A stretch of DNA of 64,000 nt from Comamonas testosteroni. GTDB taxonomy: Bacteria; Pseudomonadota; Gammaproteobacteria; Burkholderiales; Burkholderiaceae_C. The DNA is taken from positions 1-64,000 of the forward strand of contig NZ_KZ984441.1 in assembly GCF_003569915.1 (NCBI RefSeq), given 5' to 3'. Shown here in pieces: positions 34,224 through 43,514 of this stretch. Position 1 is the first letter of the stretch; the number at the start of each line of letters is the position of its first letter. A program made the position numbers and the translations under genes. The notes below the pieces were generated by a model. That model was given only the letters and a program-made list of their open reading frames with translations. It was not told where the DNA came from and made no database searches.

Positions 34224-36134
34224 GTGTCTTCCGCGCAATCCATTCTGCAAGCCGTCTTTGGCTACGATCAGTTTCGTGGCCCGCAGCAGGCCATCGTCTC
34301 GCATGTCATTGCGGGCGGCGATGCGCTGGTGCTCATGCCCACGGGCGGCGGCAAATCGCTGTGCTACCAGGTGCCGGCCATTGCGCGCCAGCAGCTCGGC
34401 CATGGCGTGACGATTGTGGTCTCGCCCCTGATTGCGCTGATGCATGACCAGGTCGGCGCCTTGCATGAAGCCGGGGTCAGCGCGGCCTATCTGAACTCCA
34501 CGCTGAGCTACGAAGAAACCCAGGATGTGGAGCTGCGCCTGCAAAGCGGCGACATCACCTTGCTCTATGCCGCGCCAGAGCGCCTGAACACGCCGCGCTT
34601 TCTGGGCCTGCTCGACGACCTGCATGCGCAGGGCAAGCTGTCGCTGTTTGCGATCGACGAAGCCCACTGCGTAAGCCAATGGGGCCATGACTTCCGCCCC
34701 GAATACCGCGCGCTGACCATCCTGCACGAGCGCTACAGCGGCGTGCCGCGCATTGCCCTGACCGCCACCGCCGATGCACTGACCCGCGCCGACATCATCG
34801 AGCGCCTGCATCTGGAGGCCGCCCAGCACTTTGTCAGCAGCTTTGACCGGCCCAATATCCGCTACAAGATCGTCGAGAAAAAAGACGTCAGCAACCAGTT
34901 GCTGCGCTTTATCGAACGCGAGCACGAAGGCGAAGCTGGCGTGGTCTACTGCCAGTCGCGCAAACGCGTGGAAGAGCTGGCCCAGACGCTGGTGCAAAAC
35001 GGCATCAACGCCTTGCCCTATCACGCGGGGCTGCCGCAGGAGGTACGCCAGAATCATCAGGACCGCTTCCTGCGCGAAGACGGCGTGGTGATGTGCGCCA
35101 CGATTGCGTTTGGCATGGGCATCAACAAGCCCGATGTGCGCTTTGTGGCCCATGTGGACATGCCCAAGAACATCGAAGGCTACTACCAGGAAACCGGCCG
35201 TGCGGGCCGCGACGGTCTGCCTGCGGATGCATGGATGGCCTATGGCCTGTCCGACGTGGTCAACCAGCGCCGCATGATTGACGAAAGCCCGGCCGAGGAA
35301 CAGTTCAAGCAGGTCATGCGCGGCAAGCTCGATGCGCTGCTGGGCCTGGCCGAAGCCACGGACTGCCGCCGCGTGCGCCTGCTGGCCTATTTTGGCGAGC
35401 AGTATGGCCTGGGCCCCAGCATCGAAGGCAAACCGCTGCAGGCCGTAGCCAAGACGCAGTGCGGCAACTGCGACAACTGCCTGGAGCCACCGGCGCTATG
35501 GGATGGCACGGACGCTGCGCGCAAGCTGCTGTCCACCATTTTCCGCGTGCATGAAGCCAGCGGCCTGACCTATGGCGCGGGCCACATCATGGATGTGCTG
35601 CGCGGCAAGGAAACGGACAAGGTCGCGCAGTTTGGGCACGACAAGGTATCGACCTTTGGCATTGGCAAGGAATATTCCGAACCGCAACTGCGCGCCGTGA
35701 TGCGCCAGCTGCTGGCCACTGGCGCTCTGGGCCTGCACAAGGTGGTGAGCGAAAACAGCGGCCATGTGTTTGACACGCTGTGCCTGGCCAGCGGCTCGCG
35801 CGCCGTGCTCAAGGGCGAGGTACAAGTGCAACTGCGCGAAGCCGTTGCCGCATCACGCAGCAAAAAGCAGAGCAAGAAGTCTGCAGCCAATGTGGCTGCC
35901 GCGAATCTGGGGCCCGATGCGCAAGTGCGCTTCATCAACCTCAAGGCCTGGCGCGCCGAGGTGGCCAAGTCGCACAATCTGCCCGCCTATGTGATCTTTC
36001 ACGATGCCACACTGGCGGCGATTGCCGAACTCAACCCCAGGAGCCTGCAGGAGCTGCAAGGCGTGAGCGGCATGGGTGCCAAAAAGCTCGATGCCTATGG
36101 CGAAGAGGTGCTGCGCGTGGTGGCGCTGGGCTGA
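34224..36134 (+). CDS. recQ: ATP-dependent DNA helicase RecQ
   Basis: A 636-residue RecQ helicase, a 3'-5' DNA unwinding enzyme of RecF-pathway repair. Walker A is LMPTGGGKSLCYQ (near residue 40). The DEAH box lies in AIDEAHCVSQWGHDFRPEY, with the aromatic-rich loop. Motif VI is QETGRAGRDG. The zinc cysteines include DCRRV and CGNCDNC. The winged-helix RQC domain and a C-terminal HRDC domain (ending NPRSLQELQGVSGMGAKK) complete it. I use the GTG at 34224, which places the family start at residue one. Single gene. Confidence 0.95.
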   Translation: MSSAQSILQAVFGYDQFRGPQQAIVSHVIAGGDALVLMPTGGGKSLCYQVPAIARQQLGHGVTIVVSPLIALMHDQVGALHEAGVSAAYLNSTLSYEETQDVELRLQSGDITLLYAAPERLNTPRFLGLLDDLHAQGKLSLFAIDEAHCVSQWGHDFRPEYRALTILHERYSGVPRIALTATADALTRADIIERLHLEAAQHFVSSFDRPNIRYKIVEKKDVSNQLLRFIEREHEGEAGVVYCQSRKRVEELAQTLVQNGINALPYHAGLPQEVRQNHQDRFLREDGVVMCATIAFGMGINKPDVRFVAHVDMPKNIEGYYQETGRAGRDGLPADAWMAYGLSDVVNQRRMIDESPAEEQFKQVMRGKLDALLGLAEATDCRRVRLLAYFGEQYGLGPSIEGKPLQAVAKTQCGNCDNCLEPPALWDGTDAARKLLSTIFRVHEASGLTYGAGHIMDVLRGKETDKVAQFGHDKVSTFGIGKEYSEPQLRAVMRQLLATGALGLHKVVSENSGHVFDTLCLASGSRAVLKGEVQVQLREAVAASRSKKQSKKSAANVAAANLGPDAQVRFINLKAWRAEVAKSHNLPAYVIFHDATLAAIAELNPRSLQELQGVSGMGAKKLDAYGEEVLRVVALG

Positions 36135-36136
36135 GT

Positions 36137-37045
36137 TCAGAAAGCCTTGGCCAGCATGATCTCCAGCAGCTTGCCCTGCATGGCGGGCTGAGAAGATGCA
36201 CGCACGCCGAACTCCTGATAGACAGAAGCGCGCAGCATGACTTTGGAGGGCCAGAAAATATACGAGGCGCGCAGCCCCGCCGCATGGGTCTGGCTCTTGT
36301 CTCCAAACACACCCGGCCCCGAATCCTTGCGGGTCTGCCAGTGGCTATAGCCCACAGCGCCCACTTTCAGCAGGCCCCAGCGCTTGCCAATGCCCCACTC
36401 GGCACTGATCTGATCGCCACGGCGAAAGCCGCTATCGGCCTTGCTGTTGTGCTGGTAGTGCAAAAGCAGGGAGCTGCTCCAGCTGCGGCTCTCATCCCAG
36501 TAGTACGTGGCGCCTGCGCTGACGATGGAGCTGTTGTAGCCGCGCCCCGGAGCAATCGAGCTGTTCGCGCGCGCCGTATCCAGCCAGATGCCAGCGCCCA
36601 CGCCGGCATCCCAGCGCGGTGAGTGCCAACCCAGAATCAACGGGCTGACATAAATATCCGAGCCGCCGGAGTCATGCATGCGCACCCCCAGCGCACCGAC
36701 TTTCAGAGAGTTGCGCACCACGGGCGCGATGATCTCCATGCCGTAGTCCGCGCCCAGCAGCTTGCGATCACTGACCCACAGCAGCCGGTTGACATAGCTG
36801 CGGCTGCTCACTTCATTGCTGCCGGGCAGTGTCTGATTGCTCAGCGGCATGCGGATATCGGTGCTGCGGTAATCGAGCAGGTAGTTGAGGTAGTACAGAC
36901 CTGGAGGCGGCGTTGTTGCGTCATCCATGGCGTGGGCACTCCATGGCAGCAGCATGGAGGCAGCACCCAGCCAACCGAGCGCAAGCCTGGATGCAGCAGC
37001 TGCAGAGTGCCGGGGAAGGGACGTCAACATGGAAAGAGGGAGCAT
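36137..37045 (-). CDS. Outer-membrane protein of the phenol-degradation MetA type
   Basis: A 302-residue precursor. A long N-terminus (MLPLSMLTSLPRHSA...) leads into a signal peptide with cleavage after SAHA, before MDDATTPPPGLYYLNYLL. The mature chain alternates polar and hydrophobic residues as in a beta-barrel and ends in AKAF. The pattern fits the family named for phenol-degradation gene A (transporter-like, substrate unknown). The start could be the Met at residue 6. It is convergent with recQ, two bases from its stop. Confidence 0.8.
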   Translation of the reverse strand: MLPLSMLTSLPRHSAAAASRLALGWLGAASMLLPWSAHAMDDATTPPPGLYYLNYLLDYRSTDIRMPLSNQTLPGSNEVSSRSYVNRLLWVSDRKLLGADYGMEIIAPVVRNSLKVGALGVRMHDSGGSDIYVSPLILGWHSPRWDAGVGAGIWLDTARANSSIAPGRGYNSSIVSAGATYYWDESRSWSSSLLLHYQHNSKADSGFRRGDQISAEWGIGKRWGLLKVGAVGYSHWQTRKDSGPGVFGDKSQTHAAGLRASYIFWPSKVMLRASVYQEFGVRASSQPAMQGKLLEIMLAKAF

Positions 37046-37284
37046 TGCGACCGCAAATTTACCGGTGTTTCCATGTATTGCAAGTTTTTGTTACAAGCAA
37101 GCAACCGCCACGCAAACACCCTTGACAACCCAGCGTGGGCTGAAAGTGGTGCACCACAGGTGCTCACCAGCATGCCTCTCCACAATTCCCACACAATTGC
37201 TCGACAGCCTGCAAATATTGCCGCCTCACACTGCGCCGCATACCGAGTCTCGGAAATCTTCTTATTTGCGGAGCCCTAGCTGCT

Positions 37285-38658
37285 GTGATCAATACCGCCC
37301 AATTGCTGGCTGACGAAGCCAAGTACTGCTCGTTTGGCGACACTGTCCATTACGTCAATCCTCCCAAGATCTTCACAGGCTGCGATGGCAGCTATATGTA
37401 CGACGACGCAGGCACGGCCTACCTCGATCTGCAGATGTGGTATTCGGCCGTCAACTTTGGCTACAAGAACAAGCGACTTGAGCAAAAGATGATCGAGCAG
37501 CTGCACGAGCTGCCCCAGGTCGCCAGCCAGTACCTGCACCCCACCAAGATCGAACTGGCCAAGTTCATCGCCGAAGATGCCAAGCAAAAATGGGGCAAGG
37601 ATGGCCGCGTGCACTTCAATGTGGGCGGCGCGCAGGCGATTGAAGACTCGCTGAAAGTTGTGCGTAACGCCAGTGGTGGCAAGAGCCTGATGTTCGCGTT
37701 TGAAGGCGGATACCACGGTCGTACGCTGGGCGCTTCGTCCATCACCTCCAGCTACCGCTATCGCCGCCGCTTCGGCCACTTCAGCGACCGCGCGCAGTTC
37801 ATCCCTTTCCCCTACCCCTTCCGCCGCCCCAAGGGCATGACGGCAGAGGAGTACGCGGAATCCATCGTGGCGGACTTCCGCCGCAAGTTCGAGAACGAAT
37901 ATCACGCGGTCTGGGACCCCAAGACCAACCAGTGCGAATACGCAGCCTTCTACATTGAGCCCATTCAAGGCACGGGCGGTTACGTCATTCCTCCTGCGAA
38001 CTTCTTTACCGGTCTGAAGAAGGTGCTGGACGACCACGGCGTGCTGCTGGTGGTCGACGAAATCCAGATGGGCTTCTGGCGTACCGGCAAGCTGTGGTCG
38101 GTGGAGAACTTTGGCATCAAGCCCGATGTGCTGGTGTTTGCCAAGGCGCTGACCAATGGTCTGAACGCTCTGTCCGGCCTATGGGCGCGTGAAGAGCTGA
38201 TCAACCCCACCGTGTTCCCACCAGGCTCCACGCACTCCACCTTTGCCTCCAACCCTCTGGGTACGGCTCTGGGTCTGGAAGTGATGAAGATGACCCACGA
38301 AGTGGACTTTGGCAAGCAAGTGCGCGAGTCCGGTGCTTACTTCCTCGAAGGCCTGAAGGAGCTGCAAAAGCGCCACAAGGAAATCGGCGATGTGGACGGT
38401 CTGGGCCTGGCACTGCGCGCAGAAATTTGCACCGAAGACGGCTTCACGCCCAACAAGGCGCTGCTGGACAAGATGGTGGACATCGGCCTTGAAGGCGGTC
38501 TGGAATATCAAGGCCAGAAGCGCGGCTTGGTGCTGGATGTGGGCGGTTACTACAAGAACGTGATCACGTTCGCCCCTTCGCTGATGATTACTCGCGGTGA
38601 AATCGACGAAGCCATGGTTCTGCTGGATCAGTTGCTGACCAAGGCAAAGCGGGCGTAA
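37285..38658 (+). CDS. Class-III (omega) aminotransferase
   Basis: A 457-residue PLP enzyme of aminotransferase class III. It starts at a GTG with GGAG eleven bases before it. The PLP-phosphate region is GGAQAIEDSLKVVRN, then EGGYHGRTLGASSIT. VVDEIQMGFWRTG holds the Asp for the pyridine nitrogen, and the Schiff-base Lys is in FAKALTNGLNALSG. The substrate (amino acid, polyamine or omega-amine) cannot be read off. It begins the plus-strand group FemAB-like acyltransferase, arginase-fold protein, CFA synthase, and ends directly before the third copy of the GC-rich three-stem element. Confidence 0.88.
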   Translation: MINTAQLLADEAKYCSFGDTVHYVNPPKIFTGCDGSYMYDDAGTAYLDLQMWYSAVNFGYKNKRLEQKMIEQLHELPQVASQYLHPTKIELAKFIAEDAKQKWGKDGRVHFNVGGAQAIEDSLKVVRNASGGKSLMFAFEGGYHGRTLGASSITSSYRYRRRFGHFSDRAQFIPFPYPFRRPKGMTAEEYAESIVADFRRKFENEYHAVWDPKTNQCEYAAFYIEPIQGTGGYVIPPANFFTGLKKVLDDHGVLLVVDEIQMGFWRTGKLWSVENFGIKPDVLVFAKALTNGLNALSGLWAREELINPTVFPPGSTHSTFASNPLGTALGLEVMKMTHEVDFGKQVRESGAYFLEGLKELQKRHKEIGDVDGLGLALRAEICTEDGFTPNKALLDKMVDIGLEGGLEYQGQKRGLVLDVGGYYKNVITFAPSLMITRGEIDEAMVLLDQLLTKAKRA

Positions 38659-38660
38659 CA

Positions 38661-38763
38661 CCCCCTGAGCGGCTTTGCCGCTTCCCCCTCTCTCTACGCG
38701 CTGCGCGCTAAGGGAGGGGGACGACGCCATCGCTGCGGGGCGGCCCTTGCTTGCCGTCTCTGG
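38661..38763 (+). repeat. GC-rich three-stem element, copy R3
   Basis: It starts two bases after the aminotransferase stop. Stem one is GCGGC (38669-38673) with GCCGC (38677-38681) around TTT. Stem two is longer than in R1 and R2: CCCCCTCTCTC against a right arm with GGGAGGGGG, closing an inner ACGCGCTGCGCGC hairpin. The block CGCTGCGGGGCGGCCCTTG is the same as in R2. Stem three is weaker (GACGCC with GCCGTC, one mismatch). Confidence 0.82.
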
Positions 38764-38834
38764 CTTGGGCTGTGCCAGTTTCAAACATTGTTGAAGTGCG
38801 CAGGCACGCTTAGAAACTGAATGTGAATTAAGGA

Positions 38835-39899
38835 ATGGCGACGGAACAATTCCGCAACCAACTCGAACCCAGTGGACTGATACATCAGTTTGAGCAGCAC
38901 CCGCCAGAAGGCTTTGCTTTGCTGGAAAACTGGCCCGCGCCAGCGTTTACAGCACCATTCGACTTGCTAACCACTGCAGATGACGCGCTCAAGGCGCGTC
39001 TTTTGTCGTTACCGGCAGGCAAATGGCTAAGCCGAAAGCTGCGCCTGCAAACCGATTTTGTGGGCACCACGGTCAGCGAATATGCGCTGCTGCCGCAAGG
39101 CGTGGAAGCTGCGCAACTGGCCGCACAACTGCGCGCCAGTGCGGGCCGCAAGATGCTCACCATCGTCAAGGACTTGCCGCAGTCATCACCTCTGCTCAGC
39201 AATGAAGACAACGCATTTTCCAAAGCGGTTTTCGACGCACTGAAACAGCAAGGCTTTATCGCGGTAGAAGGTCAGGCTCTGGCCTATGTACCCATCAACT
39301 TTGCGAGCCTTGGCGAGTATCTGGCGCAGCTTTCCAAAAGCCGGCGCAGCAACCTCAAACGCAAGCTCAAAAGCCGCGCGCATCTGAGCATTGAGCGCAT
39401 CTCTACTGGCAGCGCCTTTGCCAGCGATGCGCGCGTGGATGAGTACTACGCGCTGTTCGATGCCGTGTATGCGCAAAGCGAGATTCACTTTGACAAGCTC
39501 ACGCGTGCTTTCTTTGCCGATTTATTGCGTGATGAGGCCAATGCCGGGATAGTGTTTGAGTACCGCGCTATTGAAAGCGGAGCATTGCTGGGCTGGAATC
39601 TATGCTTTGAGCAAGGTGGCAAACTCATCGACAAGTACATAGGCCTGTCCTACCCAGCAGCGCGCGAGGCGAATCTGTATTTCGTAAGCTGGATGGTGAA
39701 CCTTGAATACGCGGTGGAGCGCGGCCTCACGCACTATGTGGCGGGCTGGACGGACCCCGAAGTCAAGGCCCAACTGGGCGCGAGCTTCACCATGACGCAG
39801 CATGCCGTCTTTATCCGCAACCCCGTGCTGCGGGCATTGGGAAGACGCTTTTCCGGTCTGTTTGAAAGCGACAGCCAGTGGGCTGGTGAAAAAGCATGA
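38835..39899 (+). CDS. FemAB/GNAT-like acyltransferase (peptidogalycan-type)
   Basis: A 354-residue protein of the GNAT-fold family that includes FemAB-like and so-called peptidogalycan biosynthesis proteins. Recognisable is the basic stretch SKSRRSNLKRKLKS followed by the acyl-binding half with EYRAIESGALLGWNLCF, KLIDKYIGLSYP and LTHYVAGWTDPEVKAQLG. It is soluble and probably moves an aminoacyl or acyl group onto an amine. AAGGA directly adjoins the ATG, unusually close. Its last codons overlap the arginase-fold gene (ATGA), so the two are coupled. Confidence 0.75.
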   Translation: MATEQFRNQLEPSGLIHQFEQHPPEGFALLENWPAPAFTAPFDLLTTADDALKARLLSLPAGKWLSRKLRLQTDFVGTTVSEYALLPQGVEAAQLAAQLRASAGRKMLTIVKDLPQSSPLLSNEDNAFSKAVFDALKQQGFIAVEGQALAYVPINFASLGEYLAQLSKSRRSNLKRKLKSRAHLSIERISTGSAFASDARVDEYYALFDAVYAQSEIHFDKLTRAFFADLLRDEANAGIVFEYRAIESGALLGWNLCFEQGGKLIDKYIGLSYPAAREANLYFVSWMVNLEYAVERGLTHYVAGWTDPEVKAQLGASFTMTQHAVFIRNPVLRALGRRFSGLFESDSQWAGEKA

Positions 39900-40795
39900 T
39901 GCAAAAAACACCTGTGGTTCTGGATGTGGATGGCTCCGTCGGCCCGCTGAATGGAGAGCTGCGCTTGCCACTGCAGGACTGGCAGGAGCGCGTGCGCTTT
40001 GGCTGTGGTCTGGGCACGTTCAAACGCTTTGCTGCTGCCATGCAAGCTGGATTGCCGCAACAGCATGGCACCGTGCTCATGGGCAGCGGAGACTTTCATC
40101 ATCTGAGCTGGCCGCTGATAGAGCGCTGCATTGCACAGCAAGGCTTCAGCGCCGCCCGCCCGCTGCGCGTGGTGGTGCTGGACAACCACCCGGACAATAT
40201 GCGCTTCCCCTGGGGTGTGCACTGCGGCTCATGGGTGCGGCGCGTGGCCATGCACCCGGCGGTGTCGCAAGTCCATGTGGCGGGCATTACTTCGCAGGAC
40301 ATCGGCAAAGGCCACGCCTGGGAAAACTATCTGACCCCGCTGCGCGCAGGCAAGCTGACCTACTGGAGCTGCGGCGTGGATACCAGCTGGGCCGCGCGTG
40401 TCGGTGCATCCAGCGCATTCCGCAGCTTTGCCAGCCTTGGCGAGCTAAGCACCACGCTGACCCATATGCTGCTGGAGCAGCCCCAGCCCACTTATCTGAG
40501 CATTGACAAAGATGTGTTCGCCCCCGAGGTCGTGCGCACCAACTGGGACCAGGGCCAGATGCAGGAGCCGCTGGCTGTGGATTTGATTCATGCCCTGCAC
40601 GGCCAACTACGGGGTTCTGACATCACCGGCGATGTGTCGTCATGGCAGTATTCAACATGGTGGAAGCGGTGGATGAGCGCCGGTGATGGGCAGGACACCC
40701 AGATCGATGCAGTCACACTGGCCACCTGGCAAGCGGGCCAGCATGGCCTGAACCAGCGGCTGATTGAACAGATCGCCGCCAGTACAGAAAGCTAG
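39896..40795 (+). CDS. Arginase-fold (ureohydrolase-like) protein
   Basis: A 299-residue protein. The metal-binding motifs of the ureohydrolase family appear in altered form: MGSGDFHH (for GGDH), VVLDNHPDN (for DAHxD) and SIDKDVFAP (for SxDxDxxDP). Arginase, agmatinase and formiminoglutamase use this fold to cleave guanidino-like groups; here the degree of change means the reaction is unknown. It overlaps the acyltransferase gene by four bases and is followed after 36 bp by the CFA synthase gene. Confidence 0.75.
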   Translation: MMQKTPVVLDVDGSVGPLNGELRLPLQDWQERVRFGCGLGTFKRFAAAMQAGLPQQHGTVLMGSGDFHHLSWPLIERCIAQQGFSAARPLRVVVLDNHPDNMRFPWGVHCGSWVRRVAMHPAVSQVHVAGITSQDIGKGHAWENYLTPLRAGKLTYWSCGVDTSWAARVGASSAFRSFASLGELSTTLTHMLLEQPQPTYLSIDKDVFAPEVVRTNWDQGQMQEPLAVDLIHALHGQLRGSDITGDVSSWQYSTWWKRWMSAGDGQDTQIDAVTLATWQAGQHGLNQRLIEQIAASTES

Positions 40796-40831
40796 CCAGA
40801 CCTCTTCAACACATCGCCTTAGGGAGCTGAC

Positions 40832-42145
40832 ATGCTGGACCGGTTGATCGAAACATCGCTGCAACGCGCTTTTGAGCCACTGGTCAAAGCCGGTCAGCTG
40901 CAAGTCATCACCCCGTTTGGCAAAACGCTGAGCTTTGGCGATGGCGGCCAGCCCCAGGCCCGCATTCGCTTCACCGACAAACGCGCCGTCTTTGCGCTGC
41001 TGCGTGACCCAGATCTGAACTTTGGCGAGATGTTCATGCAGCAGCGTCTGCGGGTGGAGCAGGGCACGGTCTACGATGTACTGGAACTGGTTCTGCGCGG
41101 CGCCAAGCATGTGCCCGTCAGCAGGGCTGTGCAGATGCTGGACGCCTGGCGCATGAAGCTGCGGCCGCTGCTGCAGAACAATCTGCGCAGCAAATCACGC
41201 GCCAATGTGGCGCATCACTACGATCTGGACGACAGGCTCTACCAGCTGTTTCTGGACAGCGAACGCCAATACTCGTGCGCCTATTTCGAGCAAGGTGATG
41301 AGGACCTTGAGGCAGCTCAACTGGCCAAGAAGCGCCATATTGCCGCCAAGCTGCTGATAGAGCCTGAGCACCGCGTGCTCGATATCGGCTGCGGCTGGGG
41401 TGGGCTCTCGCGCTATCTCGCCGAAGTGGCAGGCGCGGCCCATGTGACTGGCATCACTCTGTCTACAGAGCAGCTGGCTGGTGCGCAGCAAAAAGCTGCT
41501 CAATCACCATGCGCCAGCCAGCTTGAATACAGGCTGGAGGACTACCGCGACATGAATCGCGAAACACATGGGCCGTTCGACCGCATCGTCTCCGTCGGCA
41601 TGTTCGAGCATGTGGGAACTCGGTTTCACGATGCGTTTTTCCGCCAGTGCTACGAGCTGCTCAGCGACGATGGTGTGATGCTGCTGCACTTTATCGGCAA
41701 CAGCGATGTGCCGGACTTCAACAACCCATGGATAGAGCGCTATATCTTTCCCGGTGGGCATATTCCATCGATGTCGGAATTTACGCCCGCCATTGAGCGC
41801 TCGGGGCTGGTCATCTGCGATATCGAAGTGCTGCGCCTGCACTACGCCCTGACCCTGCGCCTGTGGCGCGAGCGGTTCATGGCCAGACGTGCAGAGGCCG
41901 CTGCCTTGTATGACGAGCGCTTTTGCCGCATGTGGGAGTTTTATCTGTCCATGTCCGAAACCGCTTTTCGCTATCAGGACATCGCCATCTTCCAGGTTCA
42001 ACTGGCGCGCAGGCAGGAAGCGGTGCCACTCACGCGCAACTACATGGGTGAGCGCGAAGCCTTGCTGAAAGCCAAGGAAGCCAGCCTTGACCGCGCCGCG
42101 CCTGCCATGTCAGGCGCTACCAAAACAAGAGCATACATCGATTGA
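40832..42145 (+). CDS. Cyclopropane-fatty-acyl-phospholipid synthase family methyltransferase
   Basis: A 437-residue enzyme of the CFA synthase family, which adds a methylene from S-adenosylmethionine across a double bond of membrane acyl chains. N-terminal lipid-binding part is residues 1-125. The SAM fold starts with VLDIGCGWGGLSRYLAE near residue 185. The family's SVGMFEHVG and YIFPGGHIPS blocks follow, as does the E/H-rich active-site region. GGGAG precedes the ATG. It ends the plus-strand group and is convergent with the binding-protein gene (26 bp apart). Its presence suggests the group acts on lipids. Confidence 0.9.
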   Translation: MLDRLIETSLQRAFEPLVKAGQLQVITPFGKTLSFGDGGQPQARIRFTDKRAVFALLRDPDLNFGEMFMQQRLRVEQGTVYDVLELVLRGAKHVPVSRAVQMLDAWRMKLRPLLQNNLRSKSRANVAHHYDLDDRLYQLFLDSERQYSCAYFEQGDEDLEAAQLAKKRHIAAKLLIEPEHRVLDIGCGWGGLSRYLAEVAGAAHVTGITLSTEQLAGAQQKAAQSPCASQLEYRLEDYRDMNRETHGPFDRIVSVGMFEHVGTRFHDAFFRQCYELLSDDGVMLLHFIGNSDVPDFNNPWIERYIFPGGHIPSMSEFTPAIERSGLVICDIEVLRLHYALTLRLWRERFMARRAEAAALYDERFCRMWEFYLSMSETAFRYQDIAIFQVQLARRQEAVPLTRNYMGEREALLKAKEASLDRAAPAMSGATKTRAYID

Positions 42146-42171
42146 TATGCAAGAACTTGATGGTGAAATGC

Positions 42172-43170
42172 TTATGAAAGACCGGAAATCTTCCAGCGCT
42201 CCACCGCAAAGTCCTTGCGCACCAGCTTTTCATCGAGCAAAAAGCGTTTGACTTCGGAAATCAGGCGCAAGCCTTGCTCCGGATAGGCCTGATCGGGCAG
42301 ATTGCTCAATGAAACCGAAGCTTTGACCGCAGCCAGGGGAAAGCCGCTGGCCTCTGCATGAAACGCCAGGTACGCCGCACTGTCGCCCCGTATTTCGCGC
42401 AGCGCAAGGCTGCGAGCGCGTCCCCAGGTAGCGGGGAATTGCGGCAGTCTCTCCAGCAGCTTTGGCGAAATCACGATGACTGATGTGCCCAGCAGCGTTG
42501 GATACTGCGCAGCTTCTGCAAGCACTGGAAAGCCTTGCTGCGCAAGCGTTGGCCCCAGATTGATAGGTGCCGCAAATGCAGCGACATCGCCACGCTCCAG
42601 CGCCGGTGCGCCATCTCGCGGCAGCATATGCACGACCTTCACCTTGCCGGTGAGGCCATGCTGCCTGAGCAGACCCAGCACAAAGCGGTGCATATAGGAG
42701 CCCAGCGCCACACCAAGCACTTTGCCCTGGAGCTCTTCCACCGTCTTGACCCCGGCCTTGGGCGTCAGCAACCAGCTGTTCATGCCCACGCAGTCGAATC
42801 CCAGCAACTTGCCTTGAAAGCCCTGCGCATGGGCCACCACGGCAGGCGTGTCGCCATAGATGCCAATATCCAGATGGTCGGCAATGAAAGCCTCGTTCAA
42901 ATCGGGTCCGTTCGGAAACACCCGGGTCACGACCTGCGAAAAGCCCAGCGTCTGCAACTCGCGCTGCAAGATGCCCTGCTGCAGTGCCCAGCCTGTGGCA
43001 TAGGCCGGCTTCTTTCCTGGGCCGATATAGCCAATGCGCAAGGTTTGCGCCGCAGGCTGTGCCCGCCCCAGCATGGGGATACTGACCGCCATCGCACCCA
43101 GCAGCCATTGGCGGCGATTAACAGGAATGGGGGAGCCCGCTTCTGACAAACCGATTTCTTGTTCTGACAT
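42172..43170 (-). CDS. Tat-exported ABC substrate-binding protein, sulfonate/nitrate type
   Basis: A 332-residue periplasmic binding protein of the SsuA/NrtA/TauA class. The signal has a twin-arginine motif, NRRQWLLGA, followed by a hydrophobic stretch and cleavage near GRAQPA. The mature part has LRIGYIGPGKKPAYATGWALQQG, NEAFIADHLDIGIYGDTPAV and RDGAPALERGDVAAFAA, class hallmarks. No permease or ATPase gene is beside it. It is the last gene of a unit with the flavoprotein and ferredoxin, 14 bp after the ferredoxin stop. Confidence 0.85.
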   Translation of the reverse strand: MSEQEIGLSEAGSPIPVNRRQWLLGAMAVSIPMLGRAQPAAQTLRIGYIGPGKKPAYATGWALQQGILQRELQTLGFSQVVTRVFPNGPDLNEAFIADHLDIGIYGDTPAVVAHAQGFQGKLLGFDCVGMNSWLLTPKAGVKTVEELQGKVLGVALGSYMHRFVLGLLRQHGLTGKVKVVHMLPRDGAPALERGDVAAFAAPINLGPTLAQQGFPVLAEAAQYPTLLGTSVIVISPKLLERLPQFPATWGRARSLALREIRGDSAAYLAFHAEASGFPLAAVKASVSLSNLPDQAYPEQGLRLISEVKRFLLDEKLVRKDFAVERWKISGLS

Positions 43171-43184
43171 GACTATCTGAATTT

Positions 43185-43514
43185 TTAATGAGCGCGAGCC
43201 AGCAGTTCGTAGCTGGCATCCAGTGCTGCCGTGGATTGACGACCTTTGCCCCAGCCAATGGAGGCGCGATAGCTGCCAAGCAGTGCCTGTGTGGCAGGTG
43301 CAAGTTCATCCACATGGGCGGGAGCGTCTGCCACCGGGGCGACATACAAAGCGTCTTCGGGGCAGTACAGCTCGCACATGAAGCAGGTCTGGCAATCACT
43401 TTGACGGGCAATGCGTGGTGCCTGCCCTTTGACGATTTCAAACACATTGGTGGGGCAGGCGTGGACGCAGATATTGCAGCCGGTGCAACGCTCAGCACTG
43501 ATGATTTCGATCAT
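43185..43514 (-). CDS. 2[4Fe-4S] ferredoxin
   Basis: A 109-residue protein with two cluster motifs, CTGCNICVHACP (residues 11-22) and CQTCFMCELYCP (about 41-52). A C-terminal tail of some 45 residues (SYRASIGWGKGRQST...) is unlike plain ferredoxins. The layout resembles the beta subunit of adenylylsulfate reductase-like enzymes. It overlaps the flavoprotein stop by four bases, so it is probably its electron-transfer subunit. Confidence 0.85.
   Translation of the reverse strand: MIEIISAERCTGCNICVHACPTNVFEIVKGQAPRIARQSDCQTCFMCELYCPEDALYVAPVADAPAHVDELAPATQALLGSYRASIGWGKGRQSTAALDASYELLARAH

Noticed and set aside
42128..42168. Possible eleventh copy of the dispersed hairpin repeat between the CFA synthase and the binding-protein gene
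   Set aside because: Only the left part (AAAACAAGAGC and GATTGATATGC) resembles the family; arms do not pair well.
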